From Lachnospiraceae bacterium (GTDB taxonomy: Bacteria > Bacillota > Clostridia > Lachnospirales > Lachnospiraceae), in NCBI GenBank assembly GCA_021771695.1, contig JAETON010000001.1, positions 1 to 64,000 of the forward strand: DNA of 64,000 nucleotides, read 5' to 3'. Both the position numbers and the translations under genes were made by a program. Below, piece by piece: positions 42,604 through 50,566 of the stretch. The stretch's first letter is position 1, and every line of letters begins with the position of its first letter. The notes below the pieces were generated by a model. The model was not told the origin of the DNA. It ran no database searches and saw only the letters and a list, made by a program, of their open reading frames with translations.

Positions 42604-43149
42604 CTACTTCAACTGTGGAGAAATAATATTCTCATTCATAATCTCATTCTTCAAATCACCACTGACCTCAATACTATCTGGTGCTGCAATAAAAATATTG
42701 CTGGAAACTGCCTGCAAAGACCCATTAATCGCATAAGTAGCTCCTCCGACAAAATCAATACTTCTCTGGGCTACTGTAAGTTCCACGCCTTCCAGATTAA
42801 TGACAACCGTTCTTCCTTCTTTCAGCAAATCTGCTGCTGTCTGTGCTTCTGCAAAATCTTGAGGCTTGATTACATATACCTCAACTCCTCTTCCGTTCAT
42901 CGAAACCACTTTACTGCCCCCTGTTGTACTGGTGAATCTGCGTTTTTTTACTTCACGCACCGGCTCAAAAGGCTGGCTTACTGCCTCCGGTTCTTCCTTT
43001 ACAGATTCTTTCTTTCTAAAAAACGAAAACCTTTCCGTTTTTTCATCTTCTTCCTCTTCATCATCGTATTCTTCATACTCTTCATCATCATATTCTTCAT
43101 CTTCTGTCAGCTTCATAAAATTCAATAATTTGTCAACAGTACCCTTCAT
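42604..43149 (-). CDS. sepF: cell division protein SepF
   Basis: 181 residues. N-terminal amphipathic membrane-binding helix (GTVDKLLNFMKL), an acidic Glu/Asp/Tyr linker (about 15-38), and the C-terminal SepF domain (about 90-165; VYVIKPQDFAEAQTAADLLKEGRTVVINLE). It bundles and tethers FtsZ at the septum. Confidence 0.96.
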   Translation of the reverse strand: MKGTVDKLLNFMKLTEDEEYDDEEYEEYDDEEEEDEKTERFSFFRKKESVKEEPEAVSQPFEPVREVKKRRFTSTTGGSKVVSMNGRGVEVYVIKPQDFAEAQTAADLLKEGRTVVINLEGVELTVAQRSIDFVGGATYAINGSLQAVSSNIFIAAPDSIEVSGDLKNEIMNENIISPQLK

Positions 43150-43161
43150 CTTTTTCCTCCG

Positions 43162-43857
43162 CTAAATATTATAATTCCTCTCCCCGAAGATTCCTGTTCC
43201 TACCCTTACCATGGTAGAACCTTCTTCTACTGCAATTTCATAATCATTGGTCATTCCCATGGAGAGTATACTCATATCTACATTATCAAAGTTTTTTTCT
43301 TTGATGTCAACAGATAATTGCTTCATCGCTGCAAAATACGGTCTGTTTTCTTCCGGATTTTCAACAAACGGCGCAATCTGCATCAATCCTTTGATTTTTA
43401 CATGAGGAAGTGTTGAAATCTCTTGGATTGTTTCCATCACTTCAGAAGTATCCAAACCAAACTTTGTATCTTCATGTGCAAAATTTACCTGAACCAAAAC
43501 CGGAACTTCTGTGATGTTATGTTTTACCGCCTCTTTGTCAATTTGTTTGGCAAGTTTCAAAGAATCTACAGAGTGGATTAAAGCAGCCTTATCAACAATA
43601 TATTTTACTTTGTTAGTCTGCAGGTGTCCAATCAAATGCCACCGTACCGGCCAGCTGATTTGTTCATATTTTTCCTTTAATTCTTGAACTTTGTTCTCCC
43701 CAAAATCCATTACTTTCTCTTTTCTCAGTTCTTCGATCATGGAGAGCGGCTTGGTTTTGCTGACGGCAATGATGGTCACTTCCCGCGGATCACGGCCTGC
43801 TCTTTTACATGCTTCTTGGACATTTTTCTTTACTTGATTGTATTGATCGATTAACAT
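43162..43857 (-). CDS. YggS-family PLP homeostasis protein
   Basis: 231 residues. PLP-lysine in TIIAVSKTKP, and MSILSMGMTNDYEIAVEEGSTMVRVGTGIFG. Binds pyridoxal phosphate and helps to maintain its homeostasis; no enzymatic activity is known. Upstream of sepF as in B. subtilis ylmE-ylmF. Confidence 0.95.
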   Translation of the reverse strand: MLIDQYNQVKKNVQEACKRAGRDPREVTIIAVSKTKPLSMIEELRKEKVMDFGENKVQELKEKYEQISWPVRWHLIGHLQTNKVKYIVDKAALIHSVDSLKLAKQIDKEAVKHNITEVPVLVQVNFAHEDTKFGLDTSEVMETIQEISTLPHVKIKGLMQIAPFVENPEENRPYFAAMKQLSVDIKEKNFDNVDMSILSMGMTNDYEIAVEEGSTMVRVGTGIFGERNYNI

Positions 43858-43876
43858 TCTCCCACTTTCCTTTCTG

Positions 43877-45247
43877 TCAATATATAATCTGGTTTTCTTT
43901 CATGGTGCTGCTGTCCAAAACAATAAAATCATAAAGATCTACACCATTTTTTGTATCGTCTTCAATAATGGAATAATCTTCTTTTTGAATCACCAATTCA
44001 ATCGGCCTGAAATCAGCATATCCTTGATTCGTACAATATACACCATACAGTGTTTTGGTCTTTTCCATTAGAAAAGTTTTATCTGAATCCATTGACTGAA
44101 GTACAACATCTTCCCCAACTTCTTCTGGATCTAAATAACAATAGTTCTTTGTCCTTTTATAAATTGTATATTCTTTTTGTTCTACTTTGATTTCGCCGTC
44201 TTCCCCTGTTGTACGAACGCTGAATCCTTCTTTTTTCCCATCATTTCCTTTTGAAAGGAATGTCACAGGAACTTGATAGAACCTCTTCTTCGCGATTGCT
44301 GAATTTGGAACTTTCAATCCAGAATAAGAATCTAACGTAACATCCAGCTCCAAAAAACGTTCATCCAGATAACGGACACAATAATCATCAAATTTTAAAT
44401 ACCCAAAATATTTTCCGCTTTTCTTTTTTACAGTTACATCCGCAGAAGCTTTCGTCTGATCTGCCATAAACTTTACCGATACCTGTTCTTTCTCTTTTAA
44501 AAGTTCATACTGCTCTTTTGTCAGTGATACAACAATCGTCCAATTCTCGCTTTTAACAATACGGCAGACCACATCATTTTTCTTAACTTTATCTGAAGAA
44601 TTGTATTTGCTTCTTCGATAATTTTCCTGTACAAAATCAGAATTTTTAATTTCTTTTGGTTCTTTTCCATCAAAACTATCTGAATAAAATGAAGCTGCAC
44701 CGCTTACCGGACTTTTCTCTGCCCAAAATGCATCTGTACCAACTTTCTTTTCTACGGCATCTATCACTTCTTTCATGGATTTTTCATTAAGATTCAAAAT
44801 CACATTTTTTAAATCATATTTTAAATCATACACATCTGAAAAGTTATTATCATTATAAATTGATTGATACTCGGAAACTTTCTGCCGGATTTCACTGTCA
44901 TCCGTCGTTTCTCCGCGGTTTTTCATTGCCTCTGCCTGTTTTGAAAAAGTATCTTGAACTTTTCCATCTTTATCAAGAATAAAAACCGTGCCTGTCTTTT
45001 TTATTCTTTTTCCTTCTTCTACATAATATGTAATGTATCCACTCTGAGGAGCTTTCAAAAGTTCCTCATCTCTTACTGCAATCCCTGTCAATGAAAATAT
45101 ATTCGTAATCTTATCTTCTGTAACTTTGTAAACTGTCAGCTTCTTTTTTCCAAGAAACATCACAATATTAATTATAACATATATAAAAATAATTAAGAAA
45201 ATGACCATGCCGATATTCCATCGTACTCTTTCCCTTTTCTGCGCCAT
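43877..45247 (-). CDS. HlyD-like membrane adaptor protein
   Basis: 456 residues. One N-terminal helix (IGMVIFLIIFIYVIINIVMFLG), then a biotinyl-lipoyl-like beta region (GYITYYVEEGKRIKKTGTVF), a central helical part and a C-terminal beta domain. The layout resembles HlyD/RND adaptors, but no export ATPase or permease adjoins it. It is placed between YggS and a radical SAM gene; the link with sepF/divIVA suggests an envelope role, not shown. Confidence 0.75.
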   Translation of the reverse strand: MAQKRERVRWNIGMVIFLIIFIYVIINIVMFLGKKKLTVYKVTEDKITNIFSLTGIAVRDEELLKAPQSGYITYYVEEGKRIKKTGTVFILDKDGKVQDTFSKQAEAMKNRGETTDDSEIRQKVSEYQSIYNDNNFSDVYDLKYDLKNVILNLNEKSMKEVIDAVEKKVGTDAFWAEKSPVSGAASFYSDSFDGKEPKEIKNSDFVQENYRRSKYNSSDKVKKNDVVCRIVKSENWTIVVSLTKEQYELLKEKEQVSVKFMADQTKASADVTVKKKSGKYFGYLKFDDYCVRYLDERFLELDVTLDSYSGLKVPNSAIAKKRFYQVPVTFLSKGNDGKKEGFSVRTTGEDGEIKVEQKEYTIYKRTKNYCYLDPEEVGEDVVLQSMDSDKTFLMEKTKTLYGVYCTNQGYADFRPIELVIQKEDYSIIEDDTKNGVDLYDFIVLDSSTMKENQIIY

Positions 45248-46192
45248 TTACTCGATCCTCCATCGCTCCAATGCTGCCCCATTTAAATAATTGCATTTAC
45301 ACCCCTGAATGTAGTGTTTCTTCTCCATCATTTCATTAAACATGTCCCGAAGTTTCCACCAGCTGGCTCCCCAATTGGAAAAACCGGCATCCTCTTTCGG
45401 CACACGGCTGAATAAACGCTCAATCACCATATCACTTCGGACATAACAGATAAATTCCATCAGCCGCTCTAAATATTCTTCCTTTGAACATAAAGTTATT
45501 TTACCATGTTCATATTCTTGGTACAATACTGAGCCTTTTGGAATATATAATGAATGGAGTTTTACAATCTTTACCGGCAATGCAGATACAATCTTTGCTG
45601 TCTCCAGCACATCCGTCATAGTATCTCCTGGAAGATTTAAAATAATATGCGTACAAATTTCAAAACCATAAGGTGCTGTCATCCATACGGCGTCTATATA
45701 TTCCGCCAAAGTATGCCCTCGGTTAATTTTCTCCAATGTATGGTAATTAGCTGTTTGAAGTCCATATTCCATCGTAATGCGGATTCCATACTGCTTAGAT
45801 ATTTCCTGCAAAACATCCAGATATGCATGATTGATACAATCCGGTCTTGTGGATATGGAAATTCCCACAATATCTTCTACCAACGCTGCCTCTAAAACAT
45901 ATGCACGAAAATCATCCAGCGGCAGAAATGTATTGGTATAATTTTGAAAATAAGCAATAAATTTTTTCGCTTTATACTTTTTGGCAATCTTTTCTTTGGT
46001 TAATACCAGCTGCTCCCTTACAGAAACTTCTGCATCCATTGCCTCAAATCCTGTTCCGGCTCCGCCGCAAAAGCTGCATCCTGTTCCATTTAATCGGTTC
46101 GGACAAGTGACTGGAAGATTTACCGGCAGCTTATATACCTTTTGCCCATATATTTTTTTCAAATGACTGCTGTAAGCGTTATATCGTTCCAT
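45248..46192 (-). CDS. TIGR01212-type radical SAM protein (YhcC-like)
   Basis: 314 residues. Its iron-sulphur cluster motif sits in VTCPNRLNGTGCSFCGG, followed by a radical SAM barrel (SISTRPDCI, CTHIILNLPGDT). The substrate of the family is unknown. It ends 5 bp from the D,D-carboxypeptidase start side and abuts the HlyD-like gene. Confidence 0.9.
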   Translation of the reverse strand: MERYNAYSSHLKKIYGQKVYKLPVNLPVTCPNRLNGTGCSFCGGAGTGFEAMDAEVSVREQLVLTKEKIAKKYKAKKFIAYFQNYTNTFLPLDDFRAYVLEAALVEDIVGISISTRPDCINHAYLDVLQEISKQYGIRITMEYGLQTANYHTLEKINRGHTLAEYIDAVWMTAPYGFEICTHIILNLPGDTMTDVLETAKIVSALPVKIVKLHSLYIPKGSVLYQEYEHGKITLCSKEEYLERLMEFICYVRSDMVIERLFSRVPKEDAGFSNWGASWWKLRDMFNEMMEKKHYIQGCKCNYLNGAALERWRIE

Positions 46193-46196
46193 GTTC

Positions 46197-47171
46197 CTAG
46201 TTTTCCTTTGACAAAATTTCTGTCATTGTATGATATAGCGAGGATTTATTTTTGCCTTTTAAAATTACAGAAATAAATTCCTCTCCATCTTTATTCTTTG
46301 TTAGAAGAATCAAGCAGGAACCTGCCTGTGTCGTTGTTCCTGTTTTTCCTCCGATCATAAATACCTGATGCGGCAGATTATAGTTTCCTAAAATATATTG
46401 ATTGGTTGCTGCCATATCATAAGTCTGCAGTTGATTTTTCTTGTTGGTATATTCGATGTAACTGCTCGCTTTTCCTGCAATATCAAAATATTCGTTATGT
46501 TTTGCCAGTTCTTTGAAAATCAAATACAAATCATAAGCCGTTGTATAATGATTGGAAAGATGCAGTCCATTCGGATTTGCAAAATGTGTATGAGTAGCTC
46601 CTAACTCTTTGGCTCTCTCATTCATCATTTTCACAAATTTCTTTACACTGCCCGCAGTTTTTTCTCCCAATGCAATTGCTGCATCATTGGCAGACATCAC
46701 AATCAAAGCATTCAACAAGGATTCCACTGTAATTTTATCTCCAGCTTTCAAATGAAGCGCAACTGCTGCTCCATCTTCAAATGTAATATCTTTTTTTATA
46801 GTCACTGTATCATTTAAATCGCAATTTTCCAGTACCAAAAGTGCTGTCATAATCTTTGTGGTACTTGCCGGAAATGCCTTTTCAAATACATTTTGTGATA
46901 CCAGCACCTCATTGGTTTCATTGTTCACCAACAGTGCTTCCTTTACACCGTTATAAGACACTTTCTTTGCATCATCCTTTGATATGACTGCTGCATCACT
47001 GGCCTTTGACTGCCACTCATTCGATAATGTCTTGCTCTTCAATTCTTCTTCATTTTTTTCATAATGTACAGCATAAGATGTTTTCACATTTCCTGCACTG
47101 TTAAGCATTTGACATCCCGGAAGGATGCAGAGCATCATTGCCATACACATACAGATTATTTTTTTCTTCAT
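46197..47171 (-). CDS. D-alanyl-D-alanine carboxypeptidase, lipoprotein type
   Basis: 324 residues. Signal with lipobox ILPGC. Penicilloyl-serine transferase motifs: SxxK in PASTTKIMT, SxN in SANDAA, KTG in GGKTGTTTQ. Trims pentapeptides in peptidoglycan. It lacks the C-terminal domain and membrane helix of PBP5-type enzymes, so the lipid anchor probably tethers it. Next to the mgsA-rodA block. Confidence 0.94.
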   Translation of the reverse strand: MKKKIICMCMAMMLCILPGCQMLNSAGNVKTSYAVHYEKNEEELKSKTLSNEWQSKASDAAVISKDDAKKVSYNGVKEALLVNNETNEVLVSQNVFEKAFPASTTKIMTALLVLENCDLNDTVTIKKDITFEDGAAVALHLKAGDKITVESLLNALIVMSANDAAIALGEKTAGSVKKFVKMMNERAKELGATHTHFANPNGLHLSNHYTTAYDLYLIFKELAKHNEYFDIAGKASSYIEYTNKKNQLQTYDMAATNQYILGNYNLPHQVFMIGGKTGTTTQAGSCLILLTKNKDGEEFISVILKGKNKSSLYHTMTEILSKEN

Positions 47172-47183
47172 ATAAGTTTCTGC

Positions 47184-47208
47184 AAAAAAAGACCGTCGGT
47201 TGACAGTC
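47184..47208 (-). terminator. terminator after mgsA-like gene
   Basis: Minus-strand stem GACTGTC / GACGGTC (arms 47202-47208 and 47191-47197, one wobble pair) followed by seven T, touching the stop codon. It closes the mreB-to-mgsA unit. Confidence 0.75.
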
Positions 47209-47600
47209 TATTTATACATGTTCCTCCAATCTAAATCTCCTCGATCCAGTGCCAGAATCAACACTTCTGCTGTAGGCAGATTGGTAGCACATGGAATATT
47301 ATATTTATCACAAAGGTTTAGTACATTATAGAAATCAGGTGTCCTTTTTTGATTTGATGGGTCTTGAAGAAAAATCAGCATATCAATTTCATTGTTAGAA
47401 ATTTTAGAACCCATCTGCTGCATTCCGCCAAAATGACCGATCAGAAGTTTATGAATTTTCAAATTCGTTACTTCTTCCACGACTCGTCCTGTAGTACCTG
47501 TAGCATATAAACGATGTTTTCTCAATATATCTTGATATGCAATGCACAAATTCTGCATTAGATTTTTCTTGCCGTCATGGGCAACTAATCCTACATTCAT
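47208..47600 (-). CDS. methylglyoxal synthase-like protein lacking catalytic residues
   Basis: 130 residues with a clear MgsA fold: VAHDGKK, YATGTTGRVV, IDMLIFLQDP and ATNLPTAEVLILALDRGDLDWR. The enzyme's catalytic Asp sits in GGDQQ in known MgsA proteins; here the motif is GGMQQ. The PHEPD/PHDPD segment holding the catalytic His is replaced by KRTPD. The usual SGPLGG is IGHFGG. The first His (VAHD) is retained. Normal activity (dihydroxyacetone phosphate to methylglyoxal) is therefore doubtful. The gene is intact, has a good RBS and follows rodA by 9 bp. Confidence 0.88.
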   Translation of the reverse strand: MNVGLVAHDGKKNLMQNLCIAYQDILRKHRLYATGTTGRVVEEVTNLKIHKLLIGHFGGMQQMGSKISNNEIDMLIFLQDPSNQKRTPDFYNVLNLCDKYNIPCATNLPTAEVLILALDRGDLDWRNMYK

Positions 47601-47609
47601 AGAAACCTC

Positions 47610-48725
47610 CTAATATCTTTTTCCCTGTAAATGAATATTTAACAATAATCCAATTCCAATCGACGCCGAAAGTATAGAACTCAATCCGTAGCTGATAAAC
47701 GGCAGCGGAAGTCCTGTATTCGGCAGTGCTCCGGTTGCAACTCCAATATTAATAAATGACTGAAATCCCATGTAACTGGCAATTCCCGTTGCGACATAAC
47801 ATCCCAAAGGATTATCTGCCTTTCTTGCGACCTGTATACACTGAAATACCAAAAGTAAAAGAACTGCCATTACAACCAGACATCCTGCAAATCCAAATTC
47901 TTCTCCTACGACAGAAAAAATAAAATCCGTCTGCCGTTCTGATACCAAATTCACATCACTGGCAGATACATTGGAAATGGTATTGCTCCCAAATCCCTTT
48001 CCAAACAACCCGCCGGAACCAATTGCCATCACAGAATTGCTGGTCTGCAAAGCTGTGGAATCTGCGTAATCTTCCGGATGCAGGAAAGACATAATACGCG
48101 CCACCTGATGCGGTCTTAAAAGAATCTGATTCGGTGTCTGCACATACCATAAAAAAACAGCAAGCAAAGGAATCCCTATCACCAATACCCTGATAATTAA
48201 TTTTGAATCCAGCCCTGCCACAAATACCATGGCAATTATAATAAAACAAATATCCAAGGTCGTAGATAGATTCGGCTGGCTTAAAATCAAATATAACGGC
48301 GGCGCACATAACAATGCCAATTTCCCTAAAATCTTTGGTTCATTTAAATCATATTGATGTTTCACCAAAAAAACAGCCACAACGATAATCATAATAATCT
48401 TTGTAAGTTCTGAAGGCTGAAATGTTCCGAGTGGTCCCAGTGAGAACCAGCGTCTGGCATTATTAACATCCTTTCCAAAAAATTTAACTCCTAAAAGCAA
48501 TACCAAATTCAAAATATATAATATTTCTGAATTCCGGGTAAATATCTGAAAGTCAATCATAGAAACCGCCGCAATCACACAAACTCCCATCACAATTCCC
48601 ATGGCCTGTTTGGTAACAAAAGACGGATTGGCACTATGAATAAATACCAGTCCCATGGCTGATAATACGAGAACATTTAATACTAGTTTAAAATTATAAT
48701 TCTTTCGTCGATAGTTCCGAAACAT
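47610..48725 (-). CDS. rodA: RodA-type SEDS peptidoglycan polymerase
   Basis: 371 residues, about 10 membrane segments. SEDS motifs: GRRWF-like NARRWFSLG (Arg-Arg-Trp), ESNLSTTLD-type PNLSTTLDI, FIFSVVGEEFGFAG and LPNTGLPLPFISYG. Polymerises glycan strands with PBP2 during elongation. The minCDE-rodA-mgsA order is typical for the group. Confidence 0.95.
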   Translation of the reverse strand: MFRNYRRKNYNFKLVLNVLVLSAMGLVFIHSANPSFVTKQAMGIVMGVCVIAAVSMIDFQIFTRNSEILYILNLVLLLGVKFFGKDVNNARRWFSLGPLGTFQPSELTKIIMIIVVAVFLVKHQYDLNEPKILGKLALLCAPPLYLILSQPNLSTTLDICFIIIAMVFVAGLDSKLIIRVLVIGIPLLAVFLWYVQTPNQILLRPHQVARIMSFLHPEDYADSTALQTSNSVMAIGSGGLFGKGFGSNTISNVSASDVNLVSERQTDFIFSVVGEEFGFAGCLVVMAVLLLLVFQCIQVARKADNPLGCYVATGIASYMGFQSFINIGVATGALPNTGLPLPFISYGLSSILSASIGIGLLLNIHLQGKRY

Positions 48726-48738
48726 CTTTCACTCCATA

Positions 48739-48999
48739 CTATTTCTTCAATTCACGAATTGGTATATTCGCATACAATGCCGGTCCTTCTGTCTCATCAT
48801 TGTTTTGCGTAATCTGAATATCCAATCCTTCTGCATCAATTTCCATATATTTAGAAATCACTTTAATAATATCGTTTTTAATCAGCTCCATCGTCTCAGG
48901 AGAACAATTCGAGCGGTCAGAAACAAGCAAAAGTTTTAAACGGTCTTTTGCTACTTCTCCTGAACTTTTCTTCTTAAAAAAGCTGTCAAAAATGCCCAT
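48739..48999 (-). CDS. minE: cell division topological specificity factor MinE
   Basis: 86 residues. Contains KDRLKLLLVSDRSNCSPETMELIKNDI, the MinD-binding part, and a C-terminal dimerisation region. Drives MinCD oscillation. Directly after minD. Confidence 0.96.
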   Translation of the reverse strand: MGIFDSFFKKKSSGEVAKDRLKLLLVSDRSNCSPETMELIKNDIIKVISKYMEIDAEGLDIQITQNNDETEGPALYANIPIRELKK

Positions 49000-49016
49000 A
49001 ATCCTTGTCCCCTTCC

Positions 49017-49802
49017 TTATTTCTTAAATACGCTTGCAAGTTTCTGGAAAAAGGTTGGTCCCGTGATTTCCATAAATGGTACATCCTCTCCCATCACACG
49101 TTTACAAATATTCGCATATGCTTTTCCTGCCGGAGCATCACTTCCTACCAATGGTTCTCCCTGATTGGTAGAAATTACAATATTTTCATCATCCGGTACA
49201 ACTCCAATTAAATCAACTGCCAAAATATCCAGCACATCATCTTTGGAAAGCATATCACCGCGGTTTACCATATCCATGCGGATTCGGTTAATTACTAAAT
49301 CAATTTTATGTATTTCATTGGCTTCCAAAAGTCCAATAATGCGGTCTGCATCACGAATGGCGGATACTTCCGGTGTTGTAACGATTAATGCCCGGTCTGC
49401 TCCGGAAATTGCATTCTTAAATCCCTGTTCGATTCCTGCCGGACAATCTAAAATAATATAATCAAATTCTTCCTTTAATTCTTCTACTAATTTTGTCATC
49501 TGCTCTGGAGTTACAGAATTCTTATCTCTTGTCTGTGCAGATGGAAGCAGGAATAAATTTGGATACTTCTTATCTTTAATCAAAGCCTGTTTCATACGAC
49601 AGTTTCCTTCTACCACATCTACCAAATTATATACAATCCGATTTTCCAGTCCCATAACTACATCTAGATTCCGAAGCCCAATGTCGGTGTCAATCAACAC
49701 AACTTTCTTTCCTTCTTTTGCCAGTCCCGTTCCCACATTTGCTGTGGTCGTTGTCTTTCCAACACCACCTTTACCAGATGTAATTACTATTACTTCACTC
49801 AT
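49017..49802 (-). CDS. minD: septum-site determining ATPase MinD
   Basis: 261 residues from MSEVIVITSGKGGVGKTTTT, preceded by GGAGGAAATAGA; an earlier in-frame ATG (49820) overlaps the minC stop. Deviant Walker A with two Lys; C-terminal amphipathic helix (FMEITGPTFFQKLASVFKK) for membrane binding. Recruits MinC to block misplaced septa. Confidence 0.97.
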   Translation of the reverse strand: MSEVIVITSGKGGVGKTTTTANVGTGLAKEGKKVVLIDTDIGLRNLDVVMGLENRIVYNLVDVVEGNCRMKQALIKDKKYPNLFLLPSAQTRDKNSVTPEQMTKLVEELKEEFDYIILDCPAGIEQGFKNAISGADRALIVTTPEVSAIRDADRIIGLLEANEIHKIDLVINRIRMDMVNRGDMLSKDDVLDILAVDLIGVVPDDENIVISTNQGEPLVGSDAPAGKAYANICKRVMGEDVPFMEITGPTFFQKLASVFKK

Positions 49803-49819
49803 TCTATTTCCTCCATTCA

Positions 49820-50548
49820 CTATACTGTTATTTCACTTAAAAGCGCTTTTGATATAGGCTCGATATAAATGTTTCCATCTTCTACAAAAGCAATCTGTGC
49901 TTCCATTGACTGTTCTTCATGCTTTGCTTTGCGGAATTTTTTCTTCTTTTTTTCTTTTTCTTCATCCGAACATCTTGCAATCAGATTTCCAATTCTTACC
50001 TGCATTGGCTGCATATCCAATGCTGCGATAAATGCCCGGTCATCCCCATCCGTTCCAGCATAAATATAGCCTTTGGCACATCCAAGGATTACAACATTTC
50101 CTTTTGCCGTAACCGTTGCTCCCGGATTGACATCCCCAATCACTACGACGCTGGCATCAGACTCTAAACTTTGTCCTGACCGCAATGTTCCTTTATAAAA
50201 TTGTCCGCTGCAGACATTTAAATTCTCTTCCTTCTCTTTTTGTTTCAGTTGTATAAAACGATTTGCTGCTTCTTGGAAAGAAACATCTACAAATTTATCA
50301 TCTTCTATGATATAAGCAATGCTCAAAGAACTATTCTCTGAAATCACATCCACTATCTCTTCCATCTGTGGTGTACTGAGTTCCCTTCCTTCCATCTTTA
50401 CTGCAATCTGTTTCTCACTGTTAAAAAAATCTTTTGCCTGTCTGAATTTATCCCCAACGGCTTGTTTTAATGCCTGAAACTCCATATCCGGGTCCAGCAC
50501 TATGGTCAATCCAAAATGACTGCCTTTTAACAATACCGGATCTCTCAT
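49820..50548 (-). CDS. minC: septum-site determining protein MinC
   Basis: 242 residues. N-terminal FtsZ-inhibiting domain (about 1-105) and C-terminal beta-helix domain with LRSGQSLESDASVVVIGDVNPGA. Upstream of minD and minE in one operon with PBP2 and mreBCD. Confidence 0.95.
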   Translation of the reverse strand: MRDPVLLKGSHFGLTIVLDPDMEFQALKQAVGDKFRQAKDFFNSEKQIAVKMEGRELSTPQMEEIVDVISENSSLSIAYIIEDDKFVDVSFQEAANRFIQLKQKEKEENLNVCSGQFYKGTLRSGQSLESDASVVVIGDVNPGATVTAKGNVVILGCAKGYIYAGTDGDDRAFIAALDMQPMQVRIGNLIARCSDEEKEKKKKKFRKAKHEEQSMEAQIAFVEDGNIYIEPISKALLSEITV

Positions 50549-50566
50549 ATTTTCCTCACCTCTCCA

